From Nitrosopumilales archaeon (GTDB lineage: Archaea; Thermoproteota; Nitrososphaeria; Nitrososphaerales; Nitrosopumilaceae), in the NCBI GenBank assembly GCA_016276965.1, contig JADNRU010000002.1, positions 1 to 64,000 on the forward strand: a stretch of DNA of 64,000 nt, in the 5' to 3' direction. The translations under genes were made by a program, and so were the position numbers. The number at the start of each line of letters is the position of its first letter. Position 1 is the stretch's first letter. Under the pieces are notes generated by a model. The model was not told the origin of the DNA, did not search any database, and was given only the letters and a program-made list of their open reading frames with translations. Of this stretch, positions 33,437 through 42,710 are shown one piece after another.

Positions 33437-34375
33437 TTACTTTAGTTTTGAAAGTAATGCAGAATACAAAAAGGGCAGAATCGTTGTTGCTTCAGCATGA
33501 ACTGTAGTTTGTTTTGCATTTTGACTAACTTTTCCCCATGAAATTGCTTCACTGACAAGTGCACCGCTTGAGCTTCCATCAAATTCTTGTGCTGTAGTGA
33601 CATAAAGAGCGTAATCCAAACCTTCACGATACTGATTCCACCATAATGTGTGATGTTTTGGGATTCCTCCTCCAATCATGAACGCACCTGATTTTTTTGC
33701 TTTGAAAATCAGTCCAGAAAGAAGGTCTGCATCTGCTGTCAGGTTTAGTTTAAAGTCCCTATGTTTCTGTGTAAAAAGCCAAATTTGACTACCAACTGCA
33801 CCATCCATTATTCCAGGAACAATCACAGGAACTTCATTTTTGAATGCCCAATAAAGAAAAGAATTTTCTCCCATGTGATTTCCAATCATTTTTGTAATAT
33901 CTGCAGTTGACATTTCTCGTTTACCTTCTTTGTAAGCTTTTTCTAAAAATGTTTGAATTTTATTTTCAATTAATGGGCCATAGCTTTTCAATGGAACTAA
34001 AACATTTCCTAATCTATGAATGTCTTGATTTGCTAGCTCTTTGTCATTTAGTGCAAACGAACCTTCTTTGTAATTAGAATAATATCTTGCAATGTCATGA
34101 TCTAATGCACCACACGTAGTGATTACAACATCAAACCACTGGTTTCTAATCATATCTTTGATGATTCCACGCAATCCTGTAGAAATAATTGCACCGATAA
34201 ATGAAAGAAATCTTAAACATTTTTTATCTGAAATCATTGACGTCAGTATATTCAATCCATCAGCAAGATTTCTTGATTCAAATCCTCCAGATTGTGACAT
34301 TTCTTCAAAAATTTTTACTATACTTGTGTTGCCTTTGATTGTAAGATCCTTAACGGGTCTTCCTGGTTTAATCAC
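33437..34375 (-). CDS. dys: Deoxyhypusine synthase
   Basis: The enzyme moves the aminobutyl group of spermidine to a Lys of initiation factor aIF5A, using NAD. The 312-residue product shows the family blocks TTCGALDHDIAR, GNHMGENSFLYWAFKN, VPGIMDGAVGSQIW and MIGGGIPKHHTLWWNQYR, and the catalytic Lys is K282 in EAISWGKVS. The usual GxRPDEA stretch before it is GALVSEA here. Length is normal. The gene lies downstream of no obvious partner; PAC2 follows on the same strand. Confidence 0.92.
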   Translation of the reverse strand: MIKPGRPVKDLTIKGNTSIVKIFEEMSQSGGFESRNLADGLNILTSMISDKKCLRFLSFIGAIISTGLRGIIKDMIRNQWFDVVITTCGALDHDIARYYSNYKEGSFALNDKELANQDIHRLGNVLVPLKSYGPLIENKIQTFLEKAYKEGKREMSTADITKMIGNHMGENSFLYWAFKNEVPVIVPGIMDGAVGSQIWLFTQKHRDFKLNLTADADLLSGLIFKAKKSGAFMIGGGIPKHHTLWWNQYREGLDYALYVTTAQEFDGSSSGALVSEAISWGKVSQNAKQTTVHAEATTILPFLYSALLSKLK

Positions 34376-34483
34376 ATCATAAAAACTAAAAATCGGTTAT
34401 AAAATTCTGTCTTAAGAAAAATAAAAAACGATTCTAATCCTATTAGGAAGCTATAAACAACTCACAAAAAACATCAAATTTGA

Positions 34484-35581
34484 TTGGCCAATAAAATCAA
34501 AGTGGGATTAGTGGGAATTGGAAATTGTTTTTCTGGATTAATTCAAGGAATTGAATATTACAGACAGAATCCCGCGCAAGAAATTATTGGTATTATGCAT
34601 GATAAAATAGGGAATTTTGGCATTCACGATATTGATTTTGTTGTAGGATTTGATGTTGGCGAAAATAAAGTTGGAAAACAAATCAATGAAGCAATCTATG
34701 AATCTCCAAACATGGTAAATTGGATTCCAAAAGATCAAATGCCAAAAACTTCAGCCAAAGTATTTGAAAGTCCAGCTCTAGATGGAGTAGGAATCTGGGT
34801 TGAGAATAAAGTAAACCCAATCAAAAGCAACAAAACCGAAGAACAGTTAACAGACGAAATTAAAAATCAAATAAAAGAGTGTGGAGTAGAAGTCATTGTT
34901 TCCTATTTACCAGTAGGTTCTGAGAAAGCAACCAGATTTTGGGCACAAATTTGCCTAGATACCAATACAGCTTTTGTAAATTGTATTCCCTCTTTCATTG
35001 CATCTGATAGCAAATGGGCTTCACAATTTGCTGAAAAAAATATTCCAATTGTTGGGGATGATATTAAGGGACAAGTAGGAGCAACAATTGTGCACAGAAC
35101 CCTTGCAAGATTGTGTGATGATCGCGGAACTAAGATTGAAAGAACCTATCAAATCAATGTGGGAGGCAATACTGATTTTCTAAATATGAAAGAACAAGAC
35201 CGCTTGGTTAGTAAAAGAATTTCAAAAACTGAAAGTGTGCAAAGCCAATTATCTGAAAGACTCGATGATGATCAAATTTATGTTGGCCCATCGGACTTTA
35301 TTCCATTTTTAGGAAATACAAAACTAATGTTTATGAGAATTGAGGGAAGGCAATGGGCAAATATTCCATATAATATGGAAGTCAGACTAGAAGTTGACGA
35401 TAAGGCAAATTCTGCAGGAATTGTTATTGATGCTATTAGGTTGGCCAAGCTAGCAATTGAGAGAGGTTTAGGAGGACCGATAATTCCCGCATGTGCCTAT
35501 TTGATGAAACACCCTCCCAAACAAATGAGTGATCCTGATGCACGAAATGAACTCGAGAATTACCTTAATGGAAAAAATTAA
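34484..35581 (+). CDS. ino1: Inositol-1-phosphate synthase
   Basis: The 365-residue NAD-dependent enzyme converts glucose-6-phosphate to myo-inositol-1-phosphate, the precursor of archaeal inositol phospholipids. It has the dinucleotide loop VGIGNCFSGLIQGIEYY near residue 10 and the block DDIKGQVGATIVHRTLARL near 195, with the active-site Lys, then GGNTDFLNM. Length is right for the short archaeal/actinobacterial type. The start is TTG. Confidence 0.92.
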   Translation: MANKIKVGLVGIGNCFSGLIQGIEYYRQNPAQEIIGIMHDKIGNFGIHDIDFVVGFDVGENKVGKQINEAIYESPNMVNWIPKDQMPKTSAKVFESPALDGVGIWVENKVNPIKSNKTEEQLTDEIKNQIKECGVEVIVSYLPVGSEKATRFWAQICLDTNTAFVNCIPSFIASDSKWASQFAEKNIPIVGDDIKGQVGATIVHRTLARLCDDRGTKIERTYQINVGGNTDFLNMKEQDRLVSKRISKTESVQSQLSERLDDDQIYVGPSDFIPFLGNTKLMFMRIEGRQWANIPYNMEVRLEVDDKANSAGIVIDAIRLAKLAIERGLGGPIIPACAYLMKHPPKQMSDPDARNELENYLNGKN

Positions 35582-35727
35582 GAAACAAAAAAATCTTACC
35601 ACAATTTTCTAGTATCAAAAACCTCTTCTTTCCATACCAAACTATGAATGCTATGTCCCTTGGCCTTGTAGTTTCACTCTTGCAGTATAACAATAATTCT
35701 AGTTCATAGTCAAATAAACTTGTTCGT

Positions 35728-35747
35728 ATTCGATTATTCGATCGAAT
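35728..35747. promoter_or_regulatory. Tandem ATTCGAT with 12-bp palindrome upstream of smc
   Basis: ATTCGATT (35728-35735) is followed directly by the perfect palindrome ATTCGATCGAAT (35736-35747). It ends 15 nt before the smc start codon, where a bound protein could block initiation. No paralogous copy was noticed elsewhere in the window. Confidence 0.35.
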
Positions 35748-35762
35748 TTAAAATTTTAGATA

Positions 35763-38700
35763 TTGGTTCATATTAGTAAAGTAGATCTTTTTGGTTTCAA
35801 ATCATTCGGCTTTAAAAACACTGCAATAAATTTTGAACCTGGACTAGTCTCCATATCTGGACCAAATGGTTCTGGTAAAAGCAACATTTTAGACGGGATC
35901 ATCTTTGCACTGGGTGAGAACAGACCTAAAACCATGAGAGTAGACAAACTACGTTCACTCATTCATGATATTGAAGGAGGAAGACACGGACCAAAGATGG
36001 CTAGAGTCAGTGTTCATTTTGATAATACTGACAGAAAAATTCCACTTGATTCAGATTCTGTCACTATTACAAGGGAGATGGACGATAAGGGGGAAAATAT
36101 CTACTATTTAGATAAAAAAAAGACCCATCGTAGCCATATTTTGGATTTACTTGATATGGCAAATGCTGGGCTTCATCAATTAAATAATGTCCAGCAGGGT
36201 ACAGTCACTAGAATTTCTGAATTTACCCCCGAAGAAAAACGAGAGTCAATTGAGGAACTAATGGGTTTATCATACTTTGATGAGAAAAAAAGCGAATCAG
36301 TAAAGCAACTTGATGAGGCGGATCGTAGATTAGAAATAGCCATGGCAAAAATGGGAGAAATCAAAAAACGCATAGATGAACTTGAAGAAGAAAGAAATCT
36401 TCAACTTAGAAACGATTTACTCACTCGGGAGATAAACAAATTCAATGCTATGGAGGCAGCAAATAAGCTGAAAATCCTCAAAATCGAAAAGGTCTCCAAA
36501 GAGCGAAACCTTCATGCTATTTCTTCAGAGATTAAAAAATTCGAAGAAGAAAGGACTGTTTTCAGAAAGGAGATTCACGAACTTAACATGAAGAAAAAAA
36601 AATTCATGGATGAGGTTAATGCCTACAACCAGGCAAAAGCCACAATCGATTCAGAATTGAGTGAAGCCATTCAGAAAGCAGAAAAGGAAAAAAGTGAAAT
36701 AAGTACAGCTAAAAAAAGACTGGAACATATTGAACCTCGTCTTCCTGAAATAAAAACAGAACTTGATCAATTACACAATGATAGAAGTTTATTGGAATCT
36801 CAAATTTCAGAGATGAAAGAATCAATGCAAATTACAAATGACACTAGGAAAAATATTAACGAAGAAATGAGGACCCTTGATTCTGAATTAAGTAAAGTTT
36901 TAAAACAACAATCACAGATTTCATCAAAAAAACTGGAAACTGACAAGAAGTTAAATGTACTTTATAATAAACTCAATGAATCAAAACTTTCTTTCTCAAA
37001 ACTTGAATCAGAAAAATTAGAGGTTCATGCTAAAATAAATACAAATACAATAAAAAATAATGAATTTATTCTTCAAACAGAAAAGCTTCAAAATCTAAAA
37101 AGACGACTTGAGTCAGTAACAGTTAATCATAAAGCTACAATTGATGAATTAAAATCAAGAATACAAAAACTAAATTCAAAACGTGATAAGCTTGAAAAAG
37201 ACATTGATGACGTAAGCGTCATTTTAGAAAAAGCAACCAAAAGTACAGCTCAATATGAAACCAAGATCCGAGTTGTCAAAAATATTATGCATGAAGACTA
37301 TTCCATTGCACAGCTTAAAGATGATTCAAAATCATTAGGAATAGAAGGTTTAGTATATGAATTACTTTCTTGGGATAAAAAATATGAGCGTTCTATTTTA
37401 GCAGTTAGTTCGGATATGATCAAAGCTATAGTTGTTAAAGATTTTACTACTCTTCTTAACTTAGCTGATTTTGTACGAGCAAAAAAATTACCAAAACTGA
37501 AAATTATTCCACTGGACGCAATTCTAAAATTCAACATTTCATTACCAAAGGATCCCTCTATTATTGGACCTTTATCTGACTATGTCAAATGTGATTCTAA
37601 ATTTTCAGCATTGAAAACATTTCTTTTTGGGAACGTACTTTTGGTTAATTCTAGACGGATTGCACTTCAATTATCAAAGAATGGCTATAGGACAGTTACC
37701 TTAGATGGAGAATTTTTCGAAGCAAAAGCAAGTGCTGTCATAATCGATATTAACTCAAAGATTTCAAAACTAACCAAAATAATTTCTATGAGCACCTCAG
37801 TTGAAGGTCTTAACCGCTCCATAACTTTACTTAAAAAATACATTCAAAGTAAAAGACATTCTCTAAAAAAAGTCGAAAACAATTTGCGAAATTACAAAGA
37901 CAGGCTTTCTGTATCTGAAACTGGTCTGGGTACAACTAACAATAACTATTCCGATTTAAAAATGAAAGTGTTATCTGCTTCAAAAATGTCATATCAGTTA
38001 ACATCACGAATTTCTCAGTTACAAAGAAGAAAAGAACGTTTCCTCACCGAAATTGCAAAACAAGAGTCATACGTTCATTCACTTGACGAACGAATATCTA
38101 TAGTGCAACAAAACTATGCAGATCCTGAACAAGGAAGAATTGCAAACGAACTATCGAGGTTAAATGAAAAAAAATCAACACTTTTGATCCAACAATCTGA
38201 AGTTGTAACTGAACTCAAAGAAAAAGAATCAAAACTTGCAACATTATTAGCTTCAGAAACCACAGAAAAATCAAAATCAAAAACTCTACATGAAGAGCAT
38301 GTAATACTAAATAATGAAAAACATGAACTAGAATTAAAATTAAGAATTCTAGAAAAAGAAAATGTTATTTCAAATGAAAAACTCATTCAGTTAAGAGAAA
38401 AAGAACAAAAACTCATTTCAACTTCTGGGACTTCTGTTACTCAAGTAAAGGAATTTGATGACAAACTACAAGAATTACACGATAAAGAAAACTCACTTAA
38501 CAAAGAAATTAGTGCCCGCGAAAGACAATCTGATTCTCTTAATCGTGATATGAAAGAAATTATAGAAAAAGAATCTCAAATTCAAAAATTAATAACCAAT
38601 TTTGGATTTTCAGAATCTATTGAAACATTCGAAGTTGAACCGATCATTAAAGCACTCACTGCTGAACAGAGGATTTTATCAGAATCTGTAAATCGCAAAG

Positions 38701-39287
38701 CAGCAGAACAATATGTTGATCTCTCAACTGGTTATCGATCAATGTCTACTAGGAAAAACGAACTCGAAGAAGAACGAAATTCCATTGTAAAGTTCATTGA
38801 AGAAATAGACAAGGACAAACGCCAAACCTTTTTGGATGCTTTTGATATAGTGGATAAAGAAATTCGCGAAATTTTCACAAAGATGACAGGAGGAAATGCA
38901 TGGCTTGAATTACAAAATGAGGATGATATTTTCTCCTCTGGCTTATCATATCTAATTCAATTTCCAAACAAACCTAAACGAGAATCAACTTCTATTAGCG
39001 GTGGTGAAAAAACCCTTGCAGCAGTAGTTTTCGTTCTTGCACTTCAAAAACTCAAACCCTCTCCATTCTATCTCTTTGATGAAATAGATGCTCATTTGGA
39101 TGCACCAAACTCCGAAAAGCTCGCAAAAATTATTGAAGAACGCTCAAAAGGAAGCCAATTTCTGATGGTTTCACTGAAGGATTCCGTAGTACAGAAAGCC
39201 AAGTTAATTTATGGAGTTTATCCAAAAAACGGAGTTTCTCATGTTGTTATCTATAAAGATAAAAGAATGCCCTCATTGACAAGTTGA
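35763..39287 (+). CDS. smc: Chromosome segregation protein SMC
   Basis: The 1174-residue ATPase folds back on itself to hold DNA loops. It has Walker A GPNGSGKSN at 33-41, a long coiled coil, the hinge at about 520-660 (SLGIEGLVYELLSW through VTLDGEFFEAKAS), a second coiled coil, the ABC signature SISGGEKTLAAVVF and Walker B FYLFDEIDAHLD near the C-terminus. Start TTG, directly before the VHISKVDLFGFKSFG strand. Length is standard. Kleisin genes (scpA/B) are not adjacent. Confidence 0.95.
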   Translation: MVHISKVDLFGFKSFGFKNTAINFEPGLVSISGPNGSGKSNILDGIIFALGENRPKTMRVDKLRSLIHDIEGGRHGPKMARVSVHFDNTDRKIPLDSDSVTITREMDDKGENIYYLDKKKTHRSHILDLLDMANAGLHQLNNVQQGTVTRISEFTPEEKRESIEELMGLSYFDEKKSESVKQLDEADRRLEIAMAKMGEIKKRIDELEEERNLQLRNDLLTREINKFNAMEAANKLKILKIEKVSKERNLHAISSEIKKFEEERTVFRKEIHELNMKKKKFMDEVNAYNQAKATIDSELSEAIQKAEKEKSEISTAKKRLEHIEPRLPEIKTELDQLHNDRSLLESQISEMKESMQITNDTRKNINEEMRTLDSELSKVLKQQSQISSKKLETDKKLNVLYNKLNESKLSFSKLESEKLEVHAKINTNTIKNNEFILQTEKLQNLKRRLESVTVNHKATIDELKSRIQKLNSKRDKLEKDIDDVSVILEKATKSTAQYETKIRVVKNIMHEDYSIAQLKDDSKSLGIEGLVYELLSWDKKYERSILAVSSDMIKAIVVKDFTTLLNLADFVRAKKLPKLKIIPLDAILKFNISLPKDPSIIGPLSDYVKCDSKFSALKTFLFGNVLLVNSRRIALQLSKNGYRTVTLDGEFFEAKASAVIIDINSKISKLTKIISMSTSVEGLNRSITLLKKYIQSKRHSLKKVENNLRNYKDRLSVSETGLGTTNNNYSDLKMKVLSASKMSYQLTSRISQLQRRKERFLTEIAKQESYVHSLDERISIVQQNYADPEQGRIANELSRLNEKKSTLLIQQSEVVTELKEKESKLATLLASETTEKSKSKTLHEEHVILNNEKHELELKLRILEKENVISNEKLIQLREKEQKLISTSGTSVTQVKEFDDKLQELHDKENSLNKEISARERQSDSLNRDMKEIIEKESQIQKLITNFGFSESIETFEVEPIIKALTAEQRILSESVNRKAAEQYVDLSTGYRSMSTRKNELEEERNSIVKFIEEIDKDKRQTFLDAFDIVDKEIREIFTKMTGGNAWLELQNEDDIFSSGLSYLIQFPNKPKRESTSISGGEKTLAAVVFVLALQKLKPSPFYLFDEIDAHLDAPNSEKLAKIIEERSKGSQFLMVSLKDSVVQKAKLIYGVYPKNGVSHVVIYKDKRMPSLTS

Positions 39288-39289
39288 AA

Positions 39290-40273
39290 TTAGTTTACTG
39301 AATTATTTTTTTCTAGTTTAACAAAACAAGCTACATCTCTTTTGTTTTCAATTCCTTCTAAAGGAGGTTCTTCTTTACATTTTTCTATTGCATAAGGGCA
39401 TCTTGCACGAAACCTGCAACCTTCATACACATCTATGTTTAAAGGTTCATTGATTCGAATTTTTTTTTCTCTATGAAGATTTTCCGGGTCTGGTTCTGAG
39501 AGTGCATCAATTAATGCTTGGGTATACGGATGTTTTGGGTGTAACAACACTTCACCAATTGGACCCATTTCCATTATTTTTCCCAAATACAAAATTGCAA
39601 TTCTCTGTCCAAAATGTCTAGCAGTGGCTAGATCGTGAGTAATGTAAATGAAGGAGATGTCATGCTTTTGTTGCATTTCATGCATTAATTCTAAAATTTC
39701 AGCTCTAATTGATACATCTAACATTGAAACTGGTTCATCAGCAATGATAACTTTGGGCTTTAACACAAAAGCTCTGGCAAGAACTACTCTTTGACGCTGT
39801 CCTCCAGATAACATGTGTGGATATTTTTTTGCTATCTCTTCAGCTGGTTCCAATCTTACTTCACGCATGGCCTCAATTACTCGCATCTTTCTTTCCTCTT
39901 TTGTACCAACTTTGTGAATATCCAAAGGTTCTAGGATAATATCCGCAATTTTCATTCTTGGATTAATGGAATCATATGGATCTTGGTGGATCATTTGACA
40001 TTGCATCCTGATTTTTTCAAGACTTTTAGAATCATTTTTGATTTCTTCCCCGTTGAAAATCACTTTTCCAGAATTTGGCTCAATTGACTTTAAAATGAGC
40101 CTTGCAATGGTGGATTTTCCCGATCCAGATTCGCCAGCAATGACAAAGACTTCGCCCTGTTTTAGTGAAAATGAAACATCATCGACAGCCTTTACAATCG
40201 AAGACTTTGAGCTGAAAAGACTTTTTTTTACAAAATATTTTTTGAGGCCTTCAACTTTGAGAATTTCAGACAT
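39290..40273 (-). CDS. Peptide-type ABC transporter ATP-binding protein (OppF/DppF)
   Basis: The protein has Walker A GESGSGKST near residue 46, the signature LSGGQRQRVVLARAF, Walker B VIIADEPVSMLDVS and the C-terminal oligopeptide-type extension with Cys-rich CRFRARCPYAIEKC. I chose the ATG at 40273, just before SEILKVEGLKKYFV; an upstream TTG or ATG would add an unconserved tail that overlaps the egtD promoter. No permease or second ATPase gene is adjacent, which is unusual; the binding protein at 13.1 kb may be its partner. It ends three bases after smc, tail to tail. Confidence 0.88.
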   Translation of the reverse strand: MSEILKVEGLKKYFVKKSLFSSKSSIVKAVDDVSFSLKQGEVFVIAGESGSGKSTIARLILKSIEPNSGKVIFNGEEIKNDSKSLEKIRMQCQMIHQDPYDSINPRMKIADIILEPLDIHKVGTKEERKMRVIEAMREVRLEPAEEIAKKYPHMLSGGQRQRVVLARAFVLKPKVIIADEPVSMLDVSIRAEILELMHEMQQKHDISFIYITHDLATARHFGQRIAILYLGKIMEMGPIGEVLLHPKHPYTQALIDALSEPDPENLHREKKIRINEPLNIDVYEGCRFRARCPYAIEKCKEEPPLEGIENKRDVACFVKLEKNNSVN

Positions 40274-40320
40274 AATTTGGGATAAAGCATTTATGTATAA
40301 AAAAAGGCCCCTAGTACACT

Positions 40321-41349
40321 TTGAGCTCAAAAACGGTTCTTAGAAGCCTAGGATATGAAAGATACGTAATAGACTCTAAACTGAGTTATCTTAAACCAAT
40401 TCAAACAAAATCACACCAAAGCTTCGCCGATGAAATATCTCATGGCCTAAAACAAGAACCAAAATCCATTAATCCTAAATTCTTCTATGATGAAAAGGGT
40501 TCTGAGCTTTTTGAAAAAATTTGCAGACTTCCTGAATACTATCTAACTAGAACCGAAATTGAAATCTTAAAAAAACTAAACAAGGATTTTACTGAACATT
40601 TTTCAGATGAAATTAGACTCATAGAGCTAGGAAGTGGTTCATCCAACAAAACAAGATTGCTTTTAGATATCCTAGATTCATTTCAAGACAAAATAGAATA
40701 TTTTCCAATTGACATTTCAGAAATCATAAAAGAAAGCTCAAAAGAACTTCAAGAAGATTATGACAATTTGCATATTACTAGTATTATTGACACATACGAA
40801 AGAGGTTTGGAATTTATCAAAAACTTTGATTCAGGCCAAAACCTTATTGCTTTTTTAGGTTCCAGTTTTGGAAACTTTTCTCCAGCTGAGGGTTTAGAAT
40901 TTTTACACAAAATCAATTCCACAATGAAAGAAGGTGATCTTTTCTTGATTGGTTTGGATTTGATTAAAGAAAAAAAAATATTAGAAGACGCTTATGATGA
41001 TTCTCAAGGAGTTACAGCTCAATTCAATCTTAATGTTTTATCACGAATTAATAATGAGCTTGATGGTGACTTTGATTTATCAAACTTTGTTCATCATGCA
41101 AAGTATAACGAAGAAAAACAGCGAATTGAGATGTACCTACGTTCTGTGGAAAAACAATCAGTTTCAATTCATAAAGCCAACCTAAGTTTGAATTTTGAAA
41201 AAGACGAGTTGATTCATACAGAAAATTCCTACAAATATTCTATTCCACAAATTAAACAAATGTTACACTCTACAAATTTTAAAATACATAATATCTGGCA
41301 AGATCAAAACCAACACTATGTATTGGTTTTAGCCTCAAAATTAGAATAA
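40321..41349 (+). CDS. egtD: Histidine N-alpha-methyltransferase EgtD
   Basis: EgtD trimethylates histidine to hercynine, the first step of ergothioneine synthesis. The 342-residue protein has the family segment FFYDEKGSELFEKICRL then PEYYLTRTE at residues 54-79, the SAM loop ELGSGSSNKT near 102-111, FLGSSFGNFSP near 179 and a C-terminal substrate-binding domain. The start is TTG. Length matches the bacterial and fungal-type domain. It ends two bases from egtB, which is on the other strand. Confidence 0.9.
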   Translation: MSSKTVLRSLGYERYVIDSKLSYLKPIQTKSHQSFADEISHGLKQEPKSINPKFFYDEKGSELFEKICRLPEYYLTRTEIEILKKLNKDFTEHFSDEIRLIELGSGSSNKTRLLLDILDSFQDKIEYFPIDISEIIKESSKELQEDYDNLHITSIIDTYERGLEFIKNFDSGQNLIAFLGSSFGNFSPAEGLEFLHKINSTMKEGDLFLIGLDLIKEKKILEDAYDDSQGVTAQFNLNVLSRINNELDGDFDLSNFVHHAKYNEEKQRIEMYLRSVEKQSVSIHKANLSLNFEKDELIHTENSYKYSIPQIKQMLHSTNFKIHNIWQDQNQHYVLVLASKLE

Positions 41350-41350
41350 T

Positions 41351-42658
41351 CTATACGTTTTCAGCACATCTAAAGCCGCTAAAGAGCCATCTTTCATCTA
41401 ATCTGAAAAAGTTCCTATAGCTTCCTCGAATTGACATCTTTGGAGTTGCAAATGAACCCCCTCGTAGTACCTTCTGGTTTGTAAACCACTTGTCGTTGTA
41501 TTCACTAAATCCTGTTTTAAATCCGGGATACCCACTAAATTCAGACGATGTCCATTCCCAAACATCACCAATCATTTGGAAACATCCTGATGGACTTTTG
41601 CCTTCTGGATATGAGCCAATCTCAGAGCAGCTCCACAAATACGATTCTAACAAATTTGCATGATTTTGTGAGGGAGGTTCATTTCCCCAAGGAAAAATTG
41701 TTTTTTTCTGTTTTTCTTCATGCCAACAGACAGCTTTTTCCCATTCAGCCTCTGTCGGCAATCGTTTTCCTATCCATTTACAATAAGCATCTGCTTCGTA
41801 GAAACTAACATGACATACTGGCTCGTTAGGGTTGATTTTGCGTTTTCCAATAAAATCTCGTATCATCCACCGTCCATCTTCTTTTTCCCAATACATTGGT
41901 GCTTTCCAATTGTTTTCCTTTACTTTATCCCAACCATCTGATAACCAATACTTGAAATCTTCATAACCCCCAGACTCAATGAACTCCAAAAACTGAGAAT
42001 TAGTAACAGGATACGCATCAATTTTGTAATCATTTAGAAAAACTCTGTGTTCTGGTAACTCGATATCGTAACAAAATTCATTGCCTGAATAACCCATTTG
42101 ATACAAACCACCATTAACTTTAACCGACTTTGGTTCTACCGGTGAATGTTTTGGCGGAGAATTTTTTTTAACTGGTCTATATTGGTCTGCAAGTAAATGT
42201 TGCAAGTCATACACTAATAGCTCTTGGTGCTGACATTCATGATGTAATGCCATAATCAGCAGTTGTTGTGATTTGAAACTAAGCGAATTATTTTTAAGAA
42301 AATTTGTCACCCTTTGATTAATTGTCTGAAAATATTCAAAAATTTGATCAACTGTAGGCCTTGATAATACCCCCCGTTTTGCCTTATCGTGTGGCTCGCC
42401 AAACTGTAGATAATAGGAATTCAAGTATTTTGAAAATTCTTTAGAATAAAATTCGTAATTTTCTACAGTTTTGCTAAGGATTACCTCATAAAGCCAGCTG
42501 ACATGGCCCAAATGCCATTTTGGTGGGCTCATATAGTACGCAGTCTGAACTACAAAATCGTCTTTTTCTAGTGTTTTTACTAGTTCTAAAGTTCTAAAAC
42601 GAGTTTCATTAAAATCATCTAACATATTTTGTGACTTTTGTTCTGAGATTGCAGTCAT
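41351..42658 (-). CDS. egtB: Hercynine sulfoxide synthase EgtB
   Basis: EgtB is a non-haem iron enzyme that joins hercynine to a thiol. The 435-residue protein has a DinB-like N-terminal domain with the three iron-binding histidines recognisable as H52 (GHVSW), H140 and H144 (HHECQH), and a formylglycine-generating-enzyme-like C-terminal domain from about 180 (GLYQMGYSG to GFRCAENV). No egtA, egtC or egtE accompanies it, so the thiol donor and the C-S lyase must be supplied by other genes or be unneeded. Confidence 0.9.
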   Translation of the reverse strand: MTAISEQKSQNMLDDFNETRFRTLELVKTLEKDDFVVQTAYYMSPPKWHLGHVSWLYEVILSKTVENYEFYSKEFSKYLNSYYLQFGEPHDKAKRGVLSRPTVDQIFEYFQTINQRVTNFLKNNSLSFKSQQLLIMALHHECQHQELLVYDLQHLLADQYRPVKKNSPPKHSPVEPKSVKVNGGLYQMGYSGNEFCYDIELPEHRVFLNDYKIDAYPVTNSQFLEFIESGGYEDFKYWLSDGWDKVKENNWKAPMYWEKEDGRWMIRDFIGKRKINPNEPVCHVSFYEADAYCKWIGKRLPTEAEWEKAVCWHEEKQKKTIFPWGNEPPSQNHANLLESYLWSCSEIGSYPEGKSPSGCFQMIGDVWEWTSSEFSGYPGFKTGFSEYNDKWFTNQKVLRGGSFATPKMSIRGSYRNFFRLDERWLFSGFRCAENV

Positions 42659-42710
42659 GTCTTATTTCCGACCAAGTCTATTTAAATAATATACTTAATG
42701 TTTTTTCCAA

